From the NCBI GenBank assembly GCA_900016865.1, contig FIZI01000006.1:39224-103223 (forward strand): DNA of 64,000 nucleotides, given 5' to 3'. Positions within the stretch are counted from its first letter, which is position 1. Every line of letters begins with the position of its first letter. This DNA is from an uncultured Clostridia bacterium (GTDB taxonomy: Bacteria > Bacillota > DTU014). Position numbers and translations under genes: made by a program. Below are positions 37,651 to 46,377 of the stretch, piece by piece. The notes below the pieces were generated by a model. It had not been told where the DNA came from. It worked only from the letters and a program-made list of their open reading frames with translations, and made no database searches.

Positions 37651-38720
37651 TGAAATCTGGAAACAAGATCTTAGGCAAACCGGCCGAGAGAAGAGACAGC
37701 ATCAAACAGGTGGTAAGCGTCATAGAGTCAGGTCGGCGGTTTCTTCTGAGCAGTCATGTCAATCCTGATGGTGACAGCGTTGGGTCCGCTTGTGCGTTGC
37801 GGTCTCTGCTGCTTTTAGCGGGCAAGGAGGCCACTGTGGTTTTCCGGGATCCGATTCCACCACAGTACCGCTTTGTGTCCGGAGCTGAGCACGTGATATT
37901 GGGCGAGTCTGCCCACAGCCTTTCAGTTGACCGTGAAACAGTCGGCGTCATTCTCGATTGCGCCGAGTTCTCAAGGATCGGCGACGAGGTCGCCCAGGTT
38001 ATGGGCAGGTGCGGCTCTTTGATCATAATCGATCACCACGTGATTGGGGATAAGCCGGGCCAGGCTCAGGATCAGCTTGGGGGCGCCGACTGCGTTGCCT
38101 GGCTTGTAGACAGCTCGGCTGCTGCTACAGGTGAACTCGTCTACGATGTAGCCATGGAGTTCGGATGGGAGATTGATAGCGACGTTGCGACCTCCCTGTA
38201 TGTTGCATTGTCGACGGACACCGGTTCGTTTAAGTACTCCAATACCTCGTCGCGCTGCCTCAGAATTGCGGCTGAACTAGTTGATGCCGGTGCAATGCCT
38301 GGAGAGATTTCAGACCAGGTCTTTGATACCAAGCCCATTGAATACGTTAGGTTTCTGTCACACGCGTTGCAGAACCTAAAGACAGCCGCTGACGGCCGCA
38401 TTGCGTACTTGGTTGTGACTGAGGAGTCCTTGGCGGCTTACGGAGCTAGAAGCGATGAGCTCGAGGGCCTCGTCAATTACGTCAGGATGGTGGACACCGC
38501 AGACTACAGTGTGCTGTTTAGCCCTGGAGCTGAAGATGAGGTTAAGATCAGCTTCAGATGCAGGCGCGGCTTTAGGGTTGACGGTATTGCCCGCCACTTT
38601 GGCGGTGGCGGGCACAGGTATGCTGCCGGAGCTCGTGTGCACGGACGTATGGACGAAGTCGTTGATTCAGTAATAACGTACGTGGCCGAGGTGTTGGAAA
38701 GCAGAAGTGAGCCGGATTGA
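37650..38720 (+). CDS. nrnA: NrnA-type DHH/DHHA1 phosphoesterase (oligoribonuclease / pAp phosphatase)
   Basis: NrnA degrades short oligoribonucleotides and 3'-phosphoadenosine phosphate. The 356-residue protein has the DHH-domain motifs: RRFLLSSHVNPDGDSVGSACAL (metal Asp and His), VILDCAEFSRIG, IIIDHHVIGDKP with the DHH triad, and YVALSTDTGSFKYSNT. The C-terminal DHHA1 domain contains KISFRCRRGFRVDGIARHFGGGGHRYAAG. Its GTG start overlaps the rbfA stop (TAGTG). The same order, rbfA-nrnA-truB-ribF, is common in Clostridia. Confidence 0.95.
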   Translation: MKSGNKILGKPAERRDSIKQVVSVIESGRRFLLSSHVNPDGDSVGSACALRSLLLLAGKEATVVFRDPIPPQYRFVSGAEHVILGESAHSLSVDRETVGVILDCAEFSRIGDEVAQVMGRCGSLIIIDHHVIGDKPGQAQDQLGGADCVAWLVDSSAAATGELVYDVAMEFGWEIDSDVATSLYVALSTDTGSFKYSNTSSRCLRIAAELVDAGAMPGEISDQVFDTKPIEYVRFLSHALQNLKTAADGRIAYLVVTEESLAAYGARSDELEGLVNYVRMVDTADYSVLFSPGAEDEVKISFRCRRGFRVDGIARHFGGGGHRYAAGARVHGRMDEVVDSVITYVAEVLESRSEPD

Positions 38721-38721
38721 C

Positions 38722-39723
38722 ATGCAGAGCGGAGTAGTCCCAATCATCAAGCCCCCGGGCTTAACGTCACAACAAGTAGTCTCTATATTCCGTAGGCTTA
38801 CCGGCGTAAAGAAGGCAGGACACACGGGCACTCTCGATCCAGCCGCTTCAGGTTTGCTTGTAGTATGTTTTGGTGAAGCGACCAGGCTTATTGAATATGC
38901 AGACAGGTACCCGAAGAGGTACCGCGCGGAGATCACGCTGGGGTGGAGCACTGATACTCAGGATTCGACCGGGACTGTTACTTGCGAAACCAGGGACTTC
39001 CGCATTGGGCTGGACGAGTTTGACGACATACTTAACCAGTTTGTAGGTGAAATCGAGCAGATTCCGCCGATGGTGTCTGCCATCAAGCATGGCGGAGTGC
39101 GGTTGTACGAGCTAGCCAGAAGAGGAGAAACAGTCAAGCGTCGGCCGCGACGTATCACGATTTATTCGTTGAAGCGCTTCTGTCCGGATCAAGCTGATGG
39201 GTCCAGTGATTCAGGCGAGCTGACCTTTGGATCAACGGTGATGTTCGACGTAGAGTGCTCATCCGGCACGTACGTGAGAACTCTCTGTGAAGATATCGGG
39301 GCCAGGTTGGGTGTACAGGCTAACATGTCTTATCTTGTGAGGTTGGCCGCGTCCGGGTTTACGCTCGATGACGCAGTCACGTTGGAGGAGGTTCCGGCAC
39401 TTCCCCAGTGGAGCCGCATCAATCAGGGGTGCCGCGAGATAGCCTATAGCAAGCCTGCAGGCCCGCCTCCATTCCCCATGGAATACTTGGTGCGGGATCT
39501 ACCTCGAGTAACGTGTCTCCCTCGTGAGGACAGATTGGTCGCCAATGGAGTAGTTCCGCACAGGTTGTCCAACTCAGTGGCTGAGCTGGATGTACAGAGA
39601 CCCGGCGACAACCTGCTCTCTATATTCCTGTCTACCGGCGATCTCGGAGCGATAGGACGGATCCGCAGTGACCGCGGCCTGCCACAAATCGCGTTGGAGA
39701 AGGTCTTCGCCCGTGGTCGTTAA
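38722..39723 (+). CDS. truB: tRNA pseudouridine-55 synthase
   Basis: TruB makes pseudouridine 55 in the tRNA T-loop. The 333-residue protein begins MQSGVVPIIKPPGLTSQQVV, with the catalytic Asp in KKAGHTGTLDPAASGLL at about residue 39, followed by YRAEITLGWSTDTQDSTG, QIPPMVSAIKHGGVRLYELAR and CSSGTYVRTLCEDIG. ATG 38722 gives the same N-terminal length as Bacillus TruB; GTG 38707 is an upstream alternative with a weak site. The C-terminal segment is a PUA-like domain. It starts 1 bp after nrnA. Confidence 0.95.
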   Translation: MQSGVVPIIKPPGLTSQQVVSIFRRLTGVKKAGHTGTLDPAASGLLVVCFGEATRLIEYADRYPKRYRAEITLGWSTDTQDSTGTVTCETRDFRIGLDEFDDILNQFVGEIEQIPPMVSAIKHGGVRLYELARRGETVKRRPRRITIYSLKRFCPDQADGSSDSGELTFGSTVMFDVECSSGTYVRTLCEDIGARLGVQANMSYLVRLAASGFTLDDAVTLEEVPALPQWSRINQGCREIAYSKPAGPPPFPMEYLVRDLPRVTCLPREDRLVANGVVPHRLSNSVAELDVQRPGDNLLSIFLSTGDLGAIGRIRSDRGLPQIALEKVFARGR

Positions 39724-39795
39724 CTCATGCTTCCGTGCCGCTGGCTCAAGGTAAGAGTTGCACAAGCACTAGGATTTGAGGAGCAGTCTACCTAG

Positions 39796-40749
39796 ATGAA
39801 AGTGATAGACCTGTCTGTCGACAGCATGGTGACTGTAGAGCTCGAACATGTTTATGCTATAGGTGTGTTCGACGGGGTCCATGTCGGCCACCAAGAGATC
39901 ATCAGAACCGCCCAATCCCGTGCCAGACAGCTTGGGGTTCGTTCAGGCGTTGTGACGTTGGATCCACACCCTTCTGTGGTGGTCGGCTCCGGCCAGATTG
40001 ACTTGTCTCTGATGCCACTGCAGGAGCGATTGGAGATCATCGATGAGATGAGCATAGATACCGCAGTAGTGCTGCGGTTTGACAGGAAGCTTGCATCGAT
40101 GTCTGCCTATAGCTTCGCAAAGGAGGTCCTGGTTGACAGGTTGCGGATCGCCGCAGCTGTAGTTGGCGAAAACCACTCGTTTGGACGGGGTGCGGAGGGC
40201 AACGCTGCCGAGCTCAGGCGGATCGGTGTTGACTTGGGGTTTGATGTAGAAGTCGTTGCGCCGGTTGCGATCGATGGGACGGTAGTAAGCAGCACACTAA
40301 TCCGCAACCTAGTTGCTTCGGGAGACGTGGCTCAAGCCGGTAAGTACCTTGGCAGGCCATTTAGAATGCGCGGCGTGGTAGTCGAGGGCAATCACCTCGG
40401 AAAGCAGTTGGGGTTTCCAACTATGAACATATATCCGCAAGAAGAACAGGTTGTCCCCGCCAGAGGCGTGTACTTGTCAACGGTCACAATCGAGGGTGAT
40501 CAGCAACAAAGGTGGGGCATATGCAACGTAGGCCTCAAGCCGACAGTGCCTACTGATCGCCTTGTAGTCGAGATACATGTGCTAGATTACGATGAACAAG
40601 TGTATGGCAGGACGATCGAGATCAGTTTTCTGAGCTACTTGAGAGGCGAACGAAGGTTTTCCTCACTTGATGAGCTGAAGGCTGCGATAGCATCGGACGA
40701 GCGCGCAGCGCGAAGATGGATTGCAGACAAAGACCGCTGTCGAATATGA
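39796..40749 (+). CDS. ribF: Bifunctional riboflavin kinase / FAD synthetase
   Basis: RibF makes FMN from riboflavin and FAD from FMN. The 317-residue protein has the N-terminal adenylyltransferase domain (AIGVFDGVHVGHQEII, LDPHPSVVV, VVGENHSFGRGAEGN, SSTLIRNLVASGDVAQAGKYLGRPF). The C-terminal flavokinase domain starts near residue 190 (GVVVEGNHLGKQLGFPTMN, PARGVYLSTV, GICNVGLKPTV, EIHVLDYDEQVYG). A GAGGAG site precedes ATG 39796. It is the last gene before the 531-bp repeat-containing interval. Confidence 0.95.
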   Translation: MKVIDLSVDSMVTVELEHVYAIGVFDGVHVGHQEIIRTAQSRARQLGVRSGVVTLDPHPSVVVGSGQIDLSLMPLQERLEIIDEMSIDTAVVLRFDRKLASMSAYSFAKEVLVDRLRIAAAVVGENHSFGRGAEGNAAELRRIGVDLGFDVEVVAPVAIDGTVVSSTLIRNLVASGDVAQAGKYLGRPFRMRGVVVEGNHLGKQLGFPTMNIYPQEEQVVPARGVYLSTVTIEGDQQQRWGICNVGLKPTVPTDRLVVEIHVLDYDEQVYGRTIEISFLSYLRGERRFSSLDELKAAIASDERAARRWIADKDRCRI

Positions 40750-40793
40750 GCGCGCTAAGCTTACAACGGTATAGGATACCAATCCATTCATGA

Positions 40794-40924
40794 TCTCCGT
40801 GGTGACTGTTGAGGCAACTCGGAGTCTGGACGACGGAGAGCTGCAGTGAGGATATTCCCAGGGCGATGTGAGGTCTCCGTAGCGACTGTTGAGGCAACTC
40901 GGAGTCAGGATGACGGAGAGTTGC
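40794..40924. repeat. Two copies of a 51-bp direct repeat, each with internal inverted arms
   Basis: Copies at 40794-40844 and 40874-40924 differ at about five positions. Each runs from TCTCCGT to ACGGAGA near its end, which are complementary arms, with an inner GACT/AGTC pair around GTTGAGGCAAC. In the second copy GAGGCAACTC also pairs with GAGTTGCCTC just downstream (40918-40927). The structure suggests a hairpin-forming repetitive unit. Confidence 0.85.
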
Positions 40925-40991
40925 CTCTCTCAGAGTGAGCGAAGCCAGGACGGTGGAGCGAACGGCAAGCGGAGGAGACCTCACATCGCCC
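40861..40991. repeat. Long inverted repeat enclosing the second 51-bp copy
   Basis: GGGCGATGTGAGGTCTCC (40861-40878) and its exact 18-bp complement GGAGACCTCACATCGCCC (40974-40991) flank about 95 bp. If transcribed they close a large stem around the second direct repeat and the first 26-bp repeat. Confidence 0.85.
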
Positions 40992-41022
40992 TCTGCGGAG
41001 CGAACGGCAAGCGGAGGAGACC
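40955..41022. repeat. Two identical 26-bp direct repeats
   Basis: A 26-bp unit starting GGAGCGAACGGCAAGCGGAG occurs at 40955-40980 and 40997-41022 with no mismatch. The end of the first copy is also one arm of the 18-bp inverted repeat. Together with the 51-bp repeats they form one composite element between ribF and rpsO. The short reading frames crossing it are repetitive artefacts. Confidence 0.85.
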
Positions 41023-41073
41023 ACAGTTCGACCCTCCTGGACGCTGTTTCACACAGTCTCGAGCAGTGTTGCA

Positions 41074-41102
41074 TTTACACTCGAAGCTCGCTGTGATAGA
41101 AT
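41074..41102 (+). promoter_or_regulatory. rpsO promoter with extended -10
   Basis: TTTACA (41074-41079), a 17-bp spacer and TAGAAT (41097-41102) preceded by TGA. Transcription should start near 41109, giving a leader of about 170 nt. Confidence 0.65.
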
Positions 41103-41108
41103 ATGACG

Positions 41109-41280
41109 TAGGTCTGTCTCACGGCAGTCCTGTAAACCAGTGGCTCGGACGGTTGAAGACTCCGACCATCGTCTGTGCTACTGGGGTTAGTTCAGTCGCC
41201 AAAGTCGGTGGGTAGACAGTAGATCGGATACGGACGGTCGGATTGCATGGCGGCTGACGTGATTTTAGGAGGTGTGAGCG
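41109..41280 (+). promoter_or_regulatory. rpsO leader, candidate S15 autoregulatory RNA
   Basis: A GC-rich leader without a coding frame. TCCGACC (41161-41167) can pair with GGTCGGA (41236-41242), and overlapping alternative pairings exist upstream (GACGGT with the ACCATCGTC region). S15 commonly represses its own message through such leaders; no known S15 leader class can be assigned by eye. Confidence 0.4.
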
Positions 41281-41547
41281 TTGCTCAGCAGCGAACGCAA
41301 GAAGGAGATCATTGATACCCACAAGAGGCACGATGGGGACACAGGTTCACCTGAGGTCCAGGTGGCGCTCTTGACAGAGAGGATCAACTACCTTACCGAA
41401 CATCTTAGAGAGCATCCAAAGGACAATCATTCTCGACGCGGACTTCTCAAGATGGTTGGCCAGAGGCGTGGCCTACTTAACTACCTTATGAAGAAGGACA
41501 TTGAACGCTATCGTGAAATAGTAGCCAAACTTGGTATCAGGAAGTAG
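41281..41547 (+). CDS. rpsO: 30S ribosomal protein S15
   Basis: S15 is a primary 16S rRNA-binding protein. The 88-residue protein has the standard length and motifs: [39 protein letters not shown] and [20 protein letters not shown]. The start is TTG 41281, 6 bp after AGGAGGTG. It has its own promoter and leader and is followed by an intrinsic terminator before pnp, the usual rpsO-pnp order. Confidence 0.97.
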   Translation: MLSSERKKEIIDTHKRHDGDTGSPEVQVALLTERINYLTEHLREHPKDNHSRRGLLKMVGQRRGLLNYLMKKDIERYREIVAKLGIRK

Positions 41548-41556
41548 AGTTGTGAC

Positions 41557-41584
41557 TAGGAGCGGGTACCCCGCTCCTATTTCT
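41557..41584 (+). terminator. Intrinsic terminator between rpsO and pnp
   Basis: TAGGAGCGGG (41557-41566) and CCCGCTCCTA (41570-41579) form a perfect 10-bp stem with a 3-nt loop, followed by TTTCT. Read-through or an RNase III-type site could link rpsO and pnp expression. Confidence 0.75.
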
Positions 41585-41680
41585 GATACTCGGAATTGGT
41601 TGTGGGCAAAATGTGACTGCCGATGATGCCAAGTCATGCCCACGCCCGTTCCTATGGCGAAGAGGAGGTATATTACAAGA

Positions 41681-43891
41681 ATGCCCGGAGAATTCGAGAT
41701 AGAGATCGGTGGGCGAACAATGCGATTCGAAGTTGGAGAACTGGCTCAACAGGCTGACGGGTCGGTTCTCGTTCGCTACGGAGACACCACGGTCCTTGTG
41801 ACTGCAGTTATGTCTAAGGAGCCGCGGGAAGGCATCGACTTCTTCCCACTTCTCGTGGACTACGAGGAGCGCCAGTACGCGGTTGGACGCATACCCGGAG
41901 GTTGGTTTAAGCGCGAGGGGCGCCCGTCAGAAGCTGCAACGCTGGCTGCGCGGATGGTGGACAGGCCTTTGCGACCGCTGTTCCCCGAGGGCTTCAGAAA
42001 TGACGTTCAAGTCGTTGCGACCGTTCTTTCCGTGGATACTGACAACGAACCTGACATTGTGGCGCTCAACGGAGCCTCTGCGGCTCTCTGTATTTCAGGG
42101 ATACCATTCGACGGCCCAGTCGCTGGAGTAAGGATTGGGCGAGTCGATGGTGCTTTCGTCGTCAATCCCACGGTAGAGCAAGCAAGCAACAGTGACATGT
42201 CTATTACCGTTGCTGGCACAGAGGATGCTATCATGATGGTCGAGGCCGGGGCATCCGAGATTAGTGAAAAGGACGCAGTCGAAGCCATTGTGTTCGCTCA
42301 TGAGGAGATCAAGCGAATAGTCGCTGTACAGCGCGAAATGATGGCAAAGGTCGGCAAACAGCGGATTGAGGTGCCTGTATTCCAAGTGGATCCTGAGATT
42401 GACCAGGCAGTGCGAGCATACGCGACCGACAAGATCGATGCCGCCCTGAGGTCTCCGGACAAGTTGGAGCGACAGGATCGGGTTGATGCTGTGCGCAATG
42501 AAACGAGGCAGCATTTCGAGGAGCTTCACGGTGACGGTTTTGAACAGCATTCCAAGACCATTGACATGGTGTTGGACAACATCGAGAAGGAAATCGTCAG
42601 ACAGATGATACTCAACGAGCGAACGAGAGTTGACGGACGAGCTCTGGACGAGGTGCGTACGATCACATGCAAAGTCGGTGTCTTGCCGAGAGTGCACGGA
42701 TCCGGCCTTTTCCAACGCGGCCAGACACAGGTCATGACTGTGTGCACGTTGGGTACCATTGGCGATGAACAGCTACTCGATGGCTTGAGCGAAGAGGAAT
42801 CAAAGAGGTACATACACCACTACAACTTCCCGCCTTACAGCGTGGGAGAAGTAAGGCCCATAAGGAGTCCGGGAAGGCGCGAGATTGGCCACGGAGCCCT
42901 GGCAGAGCGTTCATTGCTGCCTGTCATTCCGGATGAGGAGGTTTTTCCATACACCATTAGACTCGTGTCTGAGGTTCTGGGGTCTAACGGCTCTACATCT
43001 CAAGCCAGTGTCTGTGGCAGCACTCTCGCTTTGATGGATGCTGGAGTGCCTATCCGCAGGCCCGTAGCCGGTGTGGCGATGGGGCTTGTTAAAGGCGATG
43101 GCGGCCAAATAGCCATTCTAACTGATATCCAGGGGTTGGAAGACCGTCTGGGAGACATGGACTTCAAGGTGGCTGGAACTGCCGAAGGAATCACAGCTAT
43201 CCAAATGGATATGAAGGTTAAGGGTATTTCACCAGAGATACTAGAGCAAGCTCTAGAGCAAGCAAGAGAAGCAAGGCTCTTCATACTATCCAAGATGCTG
43301 GAGACAATAGACAGACCAAGACCTGAGCTCTCTCCGTACGCTCCCAGAATGAGTACGATGGTTGTCAACACTGACAAGATACGAGACATAATTGGGCCAG
43401 GCGGCAAGACGATTCGCAAGATAATCGACGATACAGGCGTCAAGATAGACATCCAAGACGATGGGCGAGTGTATGTATACGCTAGCGACGAAGAAGCATC
43501 CAATAAGGCGATGAGCATGATTGCGGACCTAGTTCGCGATGTCGAGGAAGGCGAGATCTACGAAGGCCGTGTGACCCGAATAATGAACTTTGGAGCATTC
43601 GTCGAGCTGCTTCCAGGGAAGGAAGGGCTTATTCACATTTCAGAGCTTGACTGGAATAGAGTTAACCGTGTAGAGGACGTCCTAAACATCGGGGACCAGG
43701 TGCGAGTCAAGGTGATTGAGCTGGACGGACAGGGACGAATCAACTTGTCAAGAAAGGCGCTTCTACCGCGCACTGAAGCACGGCCCACCGATACGAGAGG
43801 CGGCTATGGTCATGGCAAGCGTCCTTCGTCGTTTAGACGCAACGACACCACTAGACGACCGGACAACTCGTACCGTTTCAAGCGGCATTGA
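41681..43891 (+). CDS. pnp: Polyribonucleotide nucleotidyltransferase (PNPase)
   Basis: PNPase degrades RNA from the 3' end with phosphate. The 736-residue protein has two RNase PH domains ([74 protein letters not shown]), an alpha-helical linker, a KH domain ([20 protein letters not shown]) and an S1 domain ([21 protein letters not shown]). It ends in a short basic tail rich in Arg, Gly and Thr. The frame opens 15 codons upstream, but family alignment and the AGGAGG at 41663 support ATG 41681. A convergent terminator lies downstream. Confidence 0.97.
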   Translation: MPGEFEIEIGGRTMRFEVGELAQQADGSVLVRYGDTTVLVTAVMSKEPREGIDFFPLLVDYEERQYAVGRIPGGWFKREGRPSEAATLAARMVDRPLRPLFPEGFRNDVQVVATVLSVDTDNEPDIVALNGASAALCISGIPFDGPVAGVRIGRVDGAFVVNPTVEQASNSDMSITVAGTEDAIMMVEAGASEISEKDAVEAIVFAHEEIKRIVAVQREMMAKVGKQRIEVPVFQVDPEIDQAVRAYATDKIDAALRSPDKLERQDRVDAVRNETRQHFEELHGDGFEQHSKTIDMVLDNIEKEIVRQMILNERTRVDGRALDEVRTITCKVGVLPRVHGSGLFQRGQTQVMTVCTLGTIGDEQLLDGLSEEESKRYIHHYNFPPYSVGEVRPIRSPGRREIGHGALAERSLLPVIPDEEVFPYTIRLVSEVLGSNGSTSQASVCGSTLALMDAGVPIRRPVAGVAMGLVKGDGGQIAILTDIQGLEDRLGDMDFKVAGTAEGITAIQMDMKVKGISPEILEQALEQAREARLFILSKMLETIDRPRPELSPYAPRMSTMVVNTDKIRDIIGPGGKTIRKIIDDTGVKIDIQDDGRVYVYASDEEASNKAMSMIADLVRDVEEGEIYEGRVTRIMNFGAFVELLPGKEGLIHISELDWNRVNRVEDVLNIGDQVRVKVIELDGQGRINLSRKALLPRTEARPTDTRGGYGHGKRPSSFRRNDTTRRPDNSYRFKRH

Positions 43892-43925
43892 CGGCCGCCT
43901 GCTAAAGCAATAGCAAGCCAACTTG

Positions 43926-43952
43926 ACACTTGCGCACGGCGCAGGTGTTTTT
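43926..43952 (+). terminator. Intrinsic terminator downstream of pnp
   Basis: ACACTTGCGC (43926-43935) pairs with GCGCAGGTGT (43939-43948), with one G-U pair, and is followed by TTTTG. It lies between convergent pnp and the XRE gene. Confidence 0.75.
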
Positions 43953-43974
43953 GTGTGATCAGGTGCGGCAATCC

Positions 43975-44487
43975 TTAGGGTCGGCCTTTGAGCTTCGCGT
44001 CTATCGCATCGAGCACGGCTTGTCGGTCGCGCTCGGATTCGGCAAAGCGACAACGGTCAAGCACCTCGTTGACGAACTCCCTTGTCTCCGGATTGGCCAG
44101 CAGTTCGTTGAGATAGCTGAGTAGTGTATAGGCTGTATAGGGGTCGCTTTCGCAAAAACGTGAGACTAGAGCGAACAGCTTGGCCTTGTCATGCCTAAGC
44201 TGGATCAGGATCTCATCATCAGACGGGTCGGGCCCGGTATGCGGGTCGAGAACGTCGTCCTCAGGAGGTTCAATGCCAAAGAACAACAACTCATCCTCTG
44301 ATATGTCCAAGTGCTTGCCTATCTTGACCGCGATGTCATAGGTAGGCTTTTTTATCAGCCCTCGCTCCAGTTGGCTGATGTAAGACGGCGATAGCCCTAT
44401 GTATTGACTTAGTGCTCTCGCACTCATACCTAGACGTTGCCGTTGTCTCTTGACCAGTCTGCCAAATTCCTCTTCGTACACTTTCAT
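43975..44487 (-). CDS. XRE-family helix-turn-helix transcriptional regulator
   Basis: A 170-residue DNA-binding protein with a standard Cro/CI-type HTH at about residues 9-65 (LVKRQRQRLGMSARALSQYIGLSPSYISQLERGLIKKPTYD, in pieces; the recognition helix is around SPSYISQLERG). The C-terminal half is helical and charged, with FALVSRFCESDPYTAYTLLSYL, and has no recognised sensor domain. The start is uncertain: ATG 44496, ATG 44487 and GTG 44481 are all in frame, and the GAGGTG stretch best fits GTG 44481. It is convergent with pnp and divergent from the thioredoxin-like gene. Confidence 0.82.
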   Translation of the reverse strand: MKVYEEEFGRLVKRQRQRLGMSARALSQYIGLSPSYISQLERGLIKKPTYDIAVKIGKHLDISEDELLFFGIEPPEDDVLDPHTGPDPSDDEILIQLRHDKAKLFALVSRFCESDPYTAYTLLSYLNELLANPETREFVNEVLDRCRFAESERDRQAVLDAIDAKLKGRP

Positions 44488-44515
44488 GCACCTCATAAAC
44501 CGAGGAATCGCTTGT

Positions 44516-44524
44516 ATTCTAACA
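44516..44524 (-). promoter_or_regulatory. Extended -10 of the XRE regulator gene
   Basis: On the minus strand TGT TAGAAT (44524 to 44516) is an extended -10 about 20-30 bp before the candidate starts. No good -35 is visible. Confidence 0.45.
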
Positions 44525-44650
44525 TATTCTTTACTCTGAGGCTACTGTTAAGGCATGTTGGCTCCAAATCCTAGGATTCGGCGAGTATGCGTTCGCCCAA
44601 CTAGAGATAATACTGTGGATAAGTCCTTAACAACTTTGAAGGTGGTTTCA

Positions 44651-44902
44651 TTGAGGATCGAGATCCTTGGCCCGGACTGTGAACCATTGAGAGGAATGGC
44701 CATCCAAACAGCGGAGATCGCTGAAAAACTTGCACTCGACGTCGAGCTCGCCAGGATAACACGAATAGATGATATTCTAAGACGAGGCGTGACTGTTGTT
44801 CCTGCAGTGCTCATAGACGGAATTCAGATCGGTGCAGGCCGCATCTTGTCCAGAGAAGCCTTGGAAGGGCTGATCGCAGACAGTGCAGACAGTGCGGAGT
44901 AG
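44651..44902 (+). CDS. Small thioredoxin-like protein with an incomplete CxxC
   Basis: An 83-residue protein of the small thioredoxin-fold redox type (MTH895-like). It shows RIEILGPDCEPLRGMAIQ at the N-terminus, a helix with AEIAEKLALDVELARI, and the cis-proline loop VTVVPAVLIDGIQIGAG, then SREALEGLI. In relatives the active site is CxxC; here it reads C-E-P-L, so only the first Cys is present. TTG 44651 lies 6 bp after GAAGGTGG; the frame is open 32 codons further upstream without family similarity. A monothiol or non-redox role is possible. It is divergent from the XRE gene. Confidence 0.75.
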   Translation: MRIEILGPDCEPLRGMAIQTAEIAEKLALDVELARITRIDDILRRGVTVVPAVLIDGIQIGAGRILSREALEGLIADSADSAE

Positions 44903-44925
44903 ACAACAGCCCGGATCTCGACGAC

Positions 44926-45216
44926 CTAGTCGAGTTCGATTGTCGGATGCTTTGAAGATCTTCTATAAAACAGCAGGATGTTGCCTATAGATTGCACGAC
45001 CTCAGCTCCAGTGGCTTTGACAAGCTGTTCTGCGATGGACTCGATGCTGTCAGTGCAGCTCTGTAGCACCCTGGCCTTTATGAGCTCTCTAGCCTCCAGC
45101 GCCTCATCGACTTGTCTGATAACAGGTTCGGTAACTCCGCTCTTGCCTATTTGGATTATGGGATCCATCTGATGCCCGATCTTTCTGAGATAAGCCCTCT
45201 GTTTACTCGTCAACAC
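44926..45216 (-). CDS. yhbY: CRS1-YhbY domain RNA-binding protein
   Basis: A 96-residue YhbY protein, a ribosome-assembly factor that associates with pre-50S particles. It shows LTSKQRAYLRKIGHQMDPIIQIGKSGVTEPVIRQVDEALE (read in pieces), the GxxG-type GKSG, LIKARVLQ, EQLVKATGAEVVQSIGNILLFYR. The start is GTG 45216, 9 bp after the GGAGG complement at 45226-45230; TTG 45213 is an alternative. It is convergent with the thioredoxin-like gene and divergent from the patatin gene. Confidence 0.94.
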   Translation of the reverse strand: MLTSKQRAYLRKIGHQMDPIIQIGKSGVTEPVIRQVDEALEARELIKARVLQSCTDSIESIAEQLVKATGAEVVQSIGNILLFYRRSSKHPTIELD

Positions 45217-45323
45217 CTGTCAACACCTCCCCAGGTTCTCGAAGGCCAGCTTCTCATATTATGTAGCATGCACGGGGTTACCACAAGTACTTCTTTTGTT
45301 CTCAAAGGAGCTGCGATGTCCGT

Positions 45324-46268
45324 ATGCCACGAATAGGGTTGGCTCTTAGTGGCGGCTCGATGCGGGCGGCCGCGCACGTAGGAGCGCTCAAGTGCTTGCA
45401 TGACTACAGGATCAGACCGTGGGCTGTGTCAGGGACTAGTGCAGGGTCTGTAGTAGCTGGGCTCTATGCGTCGGGGTTGGGCCCCGAATCCCTTGAGGAT
45501 GTAGCGCGTTCATTGACTGTAGGCAAGGTGTTTGATCCGTATTCCCCACTAGCCATATTGTCCGGCCTCGCCAAAGTGGTAAACGACGCAATGGGCGGCC
45601 CCAAGTTCCTGTTGAAACAGGCGCCAAGCGGAATCATCAGGGGACAACGACTGGAAGCATTCTTGCGAGCACAGGGGATCGCAAATACGTTTGAACAGAT
45701 GCACATGCCGTGCATAGTGACAGCAGCGGAATTGGACACAGGGAGAAAGGTGCTGTTTGCAGATAAGGACACTGCACTGAGGCTGTCGAGACGCTACCGA
45801 CTGAGGCGCAATCGCACTGCCGTGGTGTCGGGTGTCGCTCCGGCAGAAGCGATCGGGGCAAGCTGTGCAATCCCGGGTGTGTTCGCGCCCAAGCGGATCA
45901 ATGGAATGCAGCTGGTAGACGGAGGTATCAAGGACAACCTCCCACTCGAACCACTTGACCTTCTCGGCTGCGAGATTTTGATCGGCGTTGATCTGGGGTA
46001 CTCGGGTGAGAGGCGCGAAGACATTGACAACATCGCGGAGGTCGTTGCTCAGTCGATCGACATAATGGCCCAGCAGTCAGTTCATCTGTCAGTAGAGATG
46101 CTCAAGAGCAGGTACCGTGACAAGCTTGTGCGCGTGACGCCCAGGATTTACGACATCGGTTTGTTCGACACCAGTAGAATCGAGGAGTGTATTAGTAGAG
46201 GCTATCATGAAATGAAGAAATGCATCGCTCAACTGCACAGAATCATGAGGGTGAGGTCAGCGAAGTGA
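45324..46268 (+). CDS. Patatin-like phospholipase (RssA/YchK type)
   Basis: A 314-residue serine hydrolase of the patatin superfamily, without signal peptide. The oxyanion-hole loop LALSGGSMRAAAHVG (about 6-20), the nucleophile Ser in GTSAGS (about 37-42) and the catalytic Asp in VDGGIKDNLPL form the Ser-Asp dyad. It lacks transmembrane segments. Relatives hydrolyse lipid or acyl esters, but the substrate is unknown here. AAAGGAG lies 13 bp before ATG 45324. The gene stands alone between yhbY and the ABC transporter. Confidence 0.88.
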   Translation: MPRIGLALSGGSMRAAAHVGALKCLHDYRIRPWAVSGTSAGSVVAGLYASGLGPESLEDVARSLTVGKVFDPYSPLAILSGLAKVVNDAMGGPKFLLKQAPSGIIRGQRLEAFLRAQGIANTFEQMHMPCIVTAAELDTGRKVLFADKDTALRLSRRYRLRRNRTAVVSGVAPAEAIGASCAIPGVFAPKRINGMQLVDGGIKDNLPLEPLDLLGCEILIGVDLGYSGERREDIDNIAEVVAQSIDIMAQQSVHLSVEMLKSRYRDKLVRVTPRIYDIGLFDTSRIEECISRGYHEMKKCIAQLHRIMRVRSAK

Positions 46269-46287
46269 GAATTGTAACCCGAGTTAC

Positions 46288-46315
46288 CTTGTCTGTAGGA
46301 CAAGCGTGGTATAAT
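46288..46315 (+). promoter_or_regulatory. Promoter of the SsuABC-type transporter, extended -10
   Basis: A consensus TATAAT at 46310-46315 preceded by TGG (extended -10), with CTTGTC at 46288-46293 as a -35 (16-bp spacer). Transcription should start near 46322. Confidence 0.75.
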
Positions 46316-46377
46316 GTACGGTGTGCCGGTTCAATCGACCTGTGCTAGGAGAGTGGTTTCCCCTGAAGCGGACACTG

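Noticed and set aside
40794-41022. CRISPR array
   Set aside because: Only two copies of each unit, different unit lengths, overlap of repeats with inverted arms, and no cas genes nearby.
40622-41215. Two short frames across the ribF-rpsO repeat element
   Set aside because: Their products are repetitive only because the DNA is repeated; no ribosome-binding site or family similarity.
41180-41225. tRNA-like D-arm sequence (GGTTAGTTCAG) in the rpsO leader
   Set aside because: No matching T-arm with GGTTCGA, no acceptor stem and no anticodon arm.
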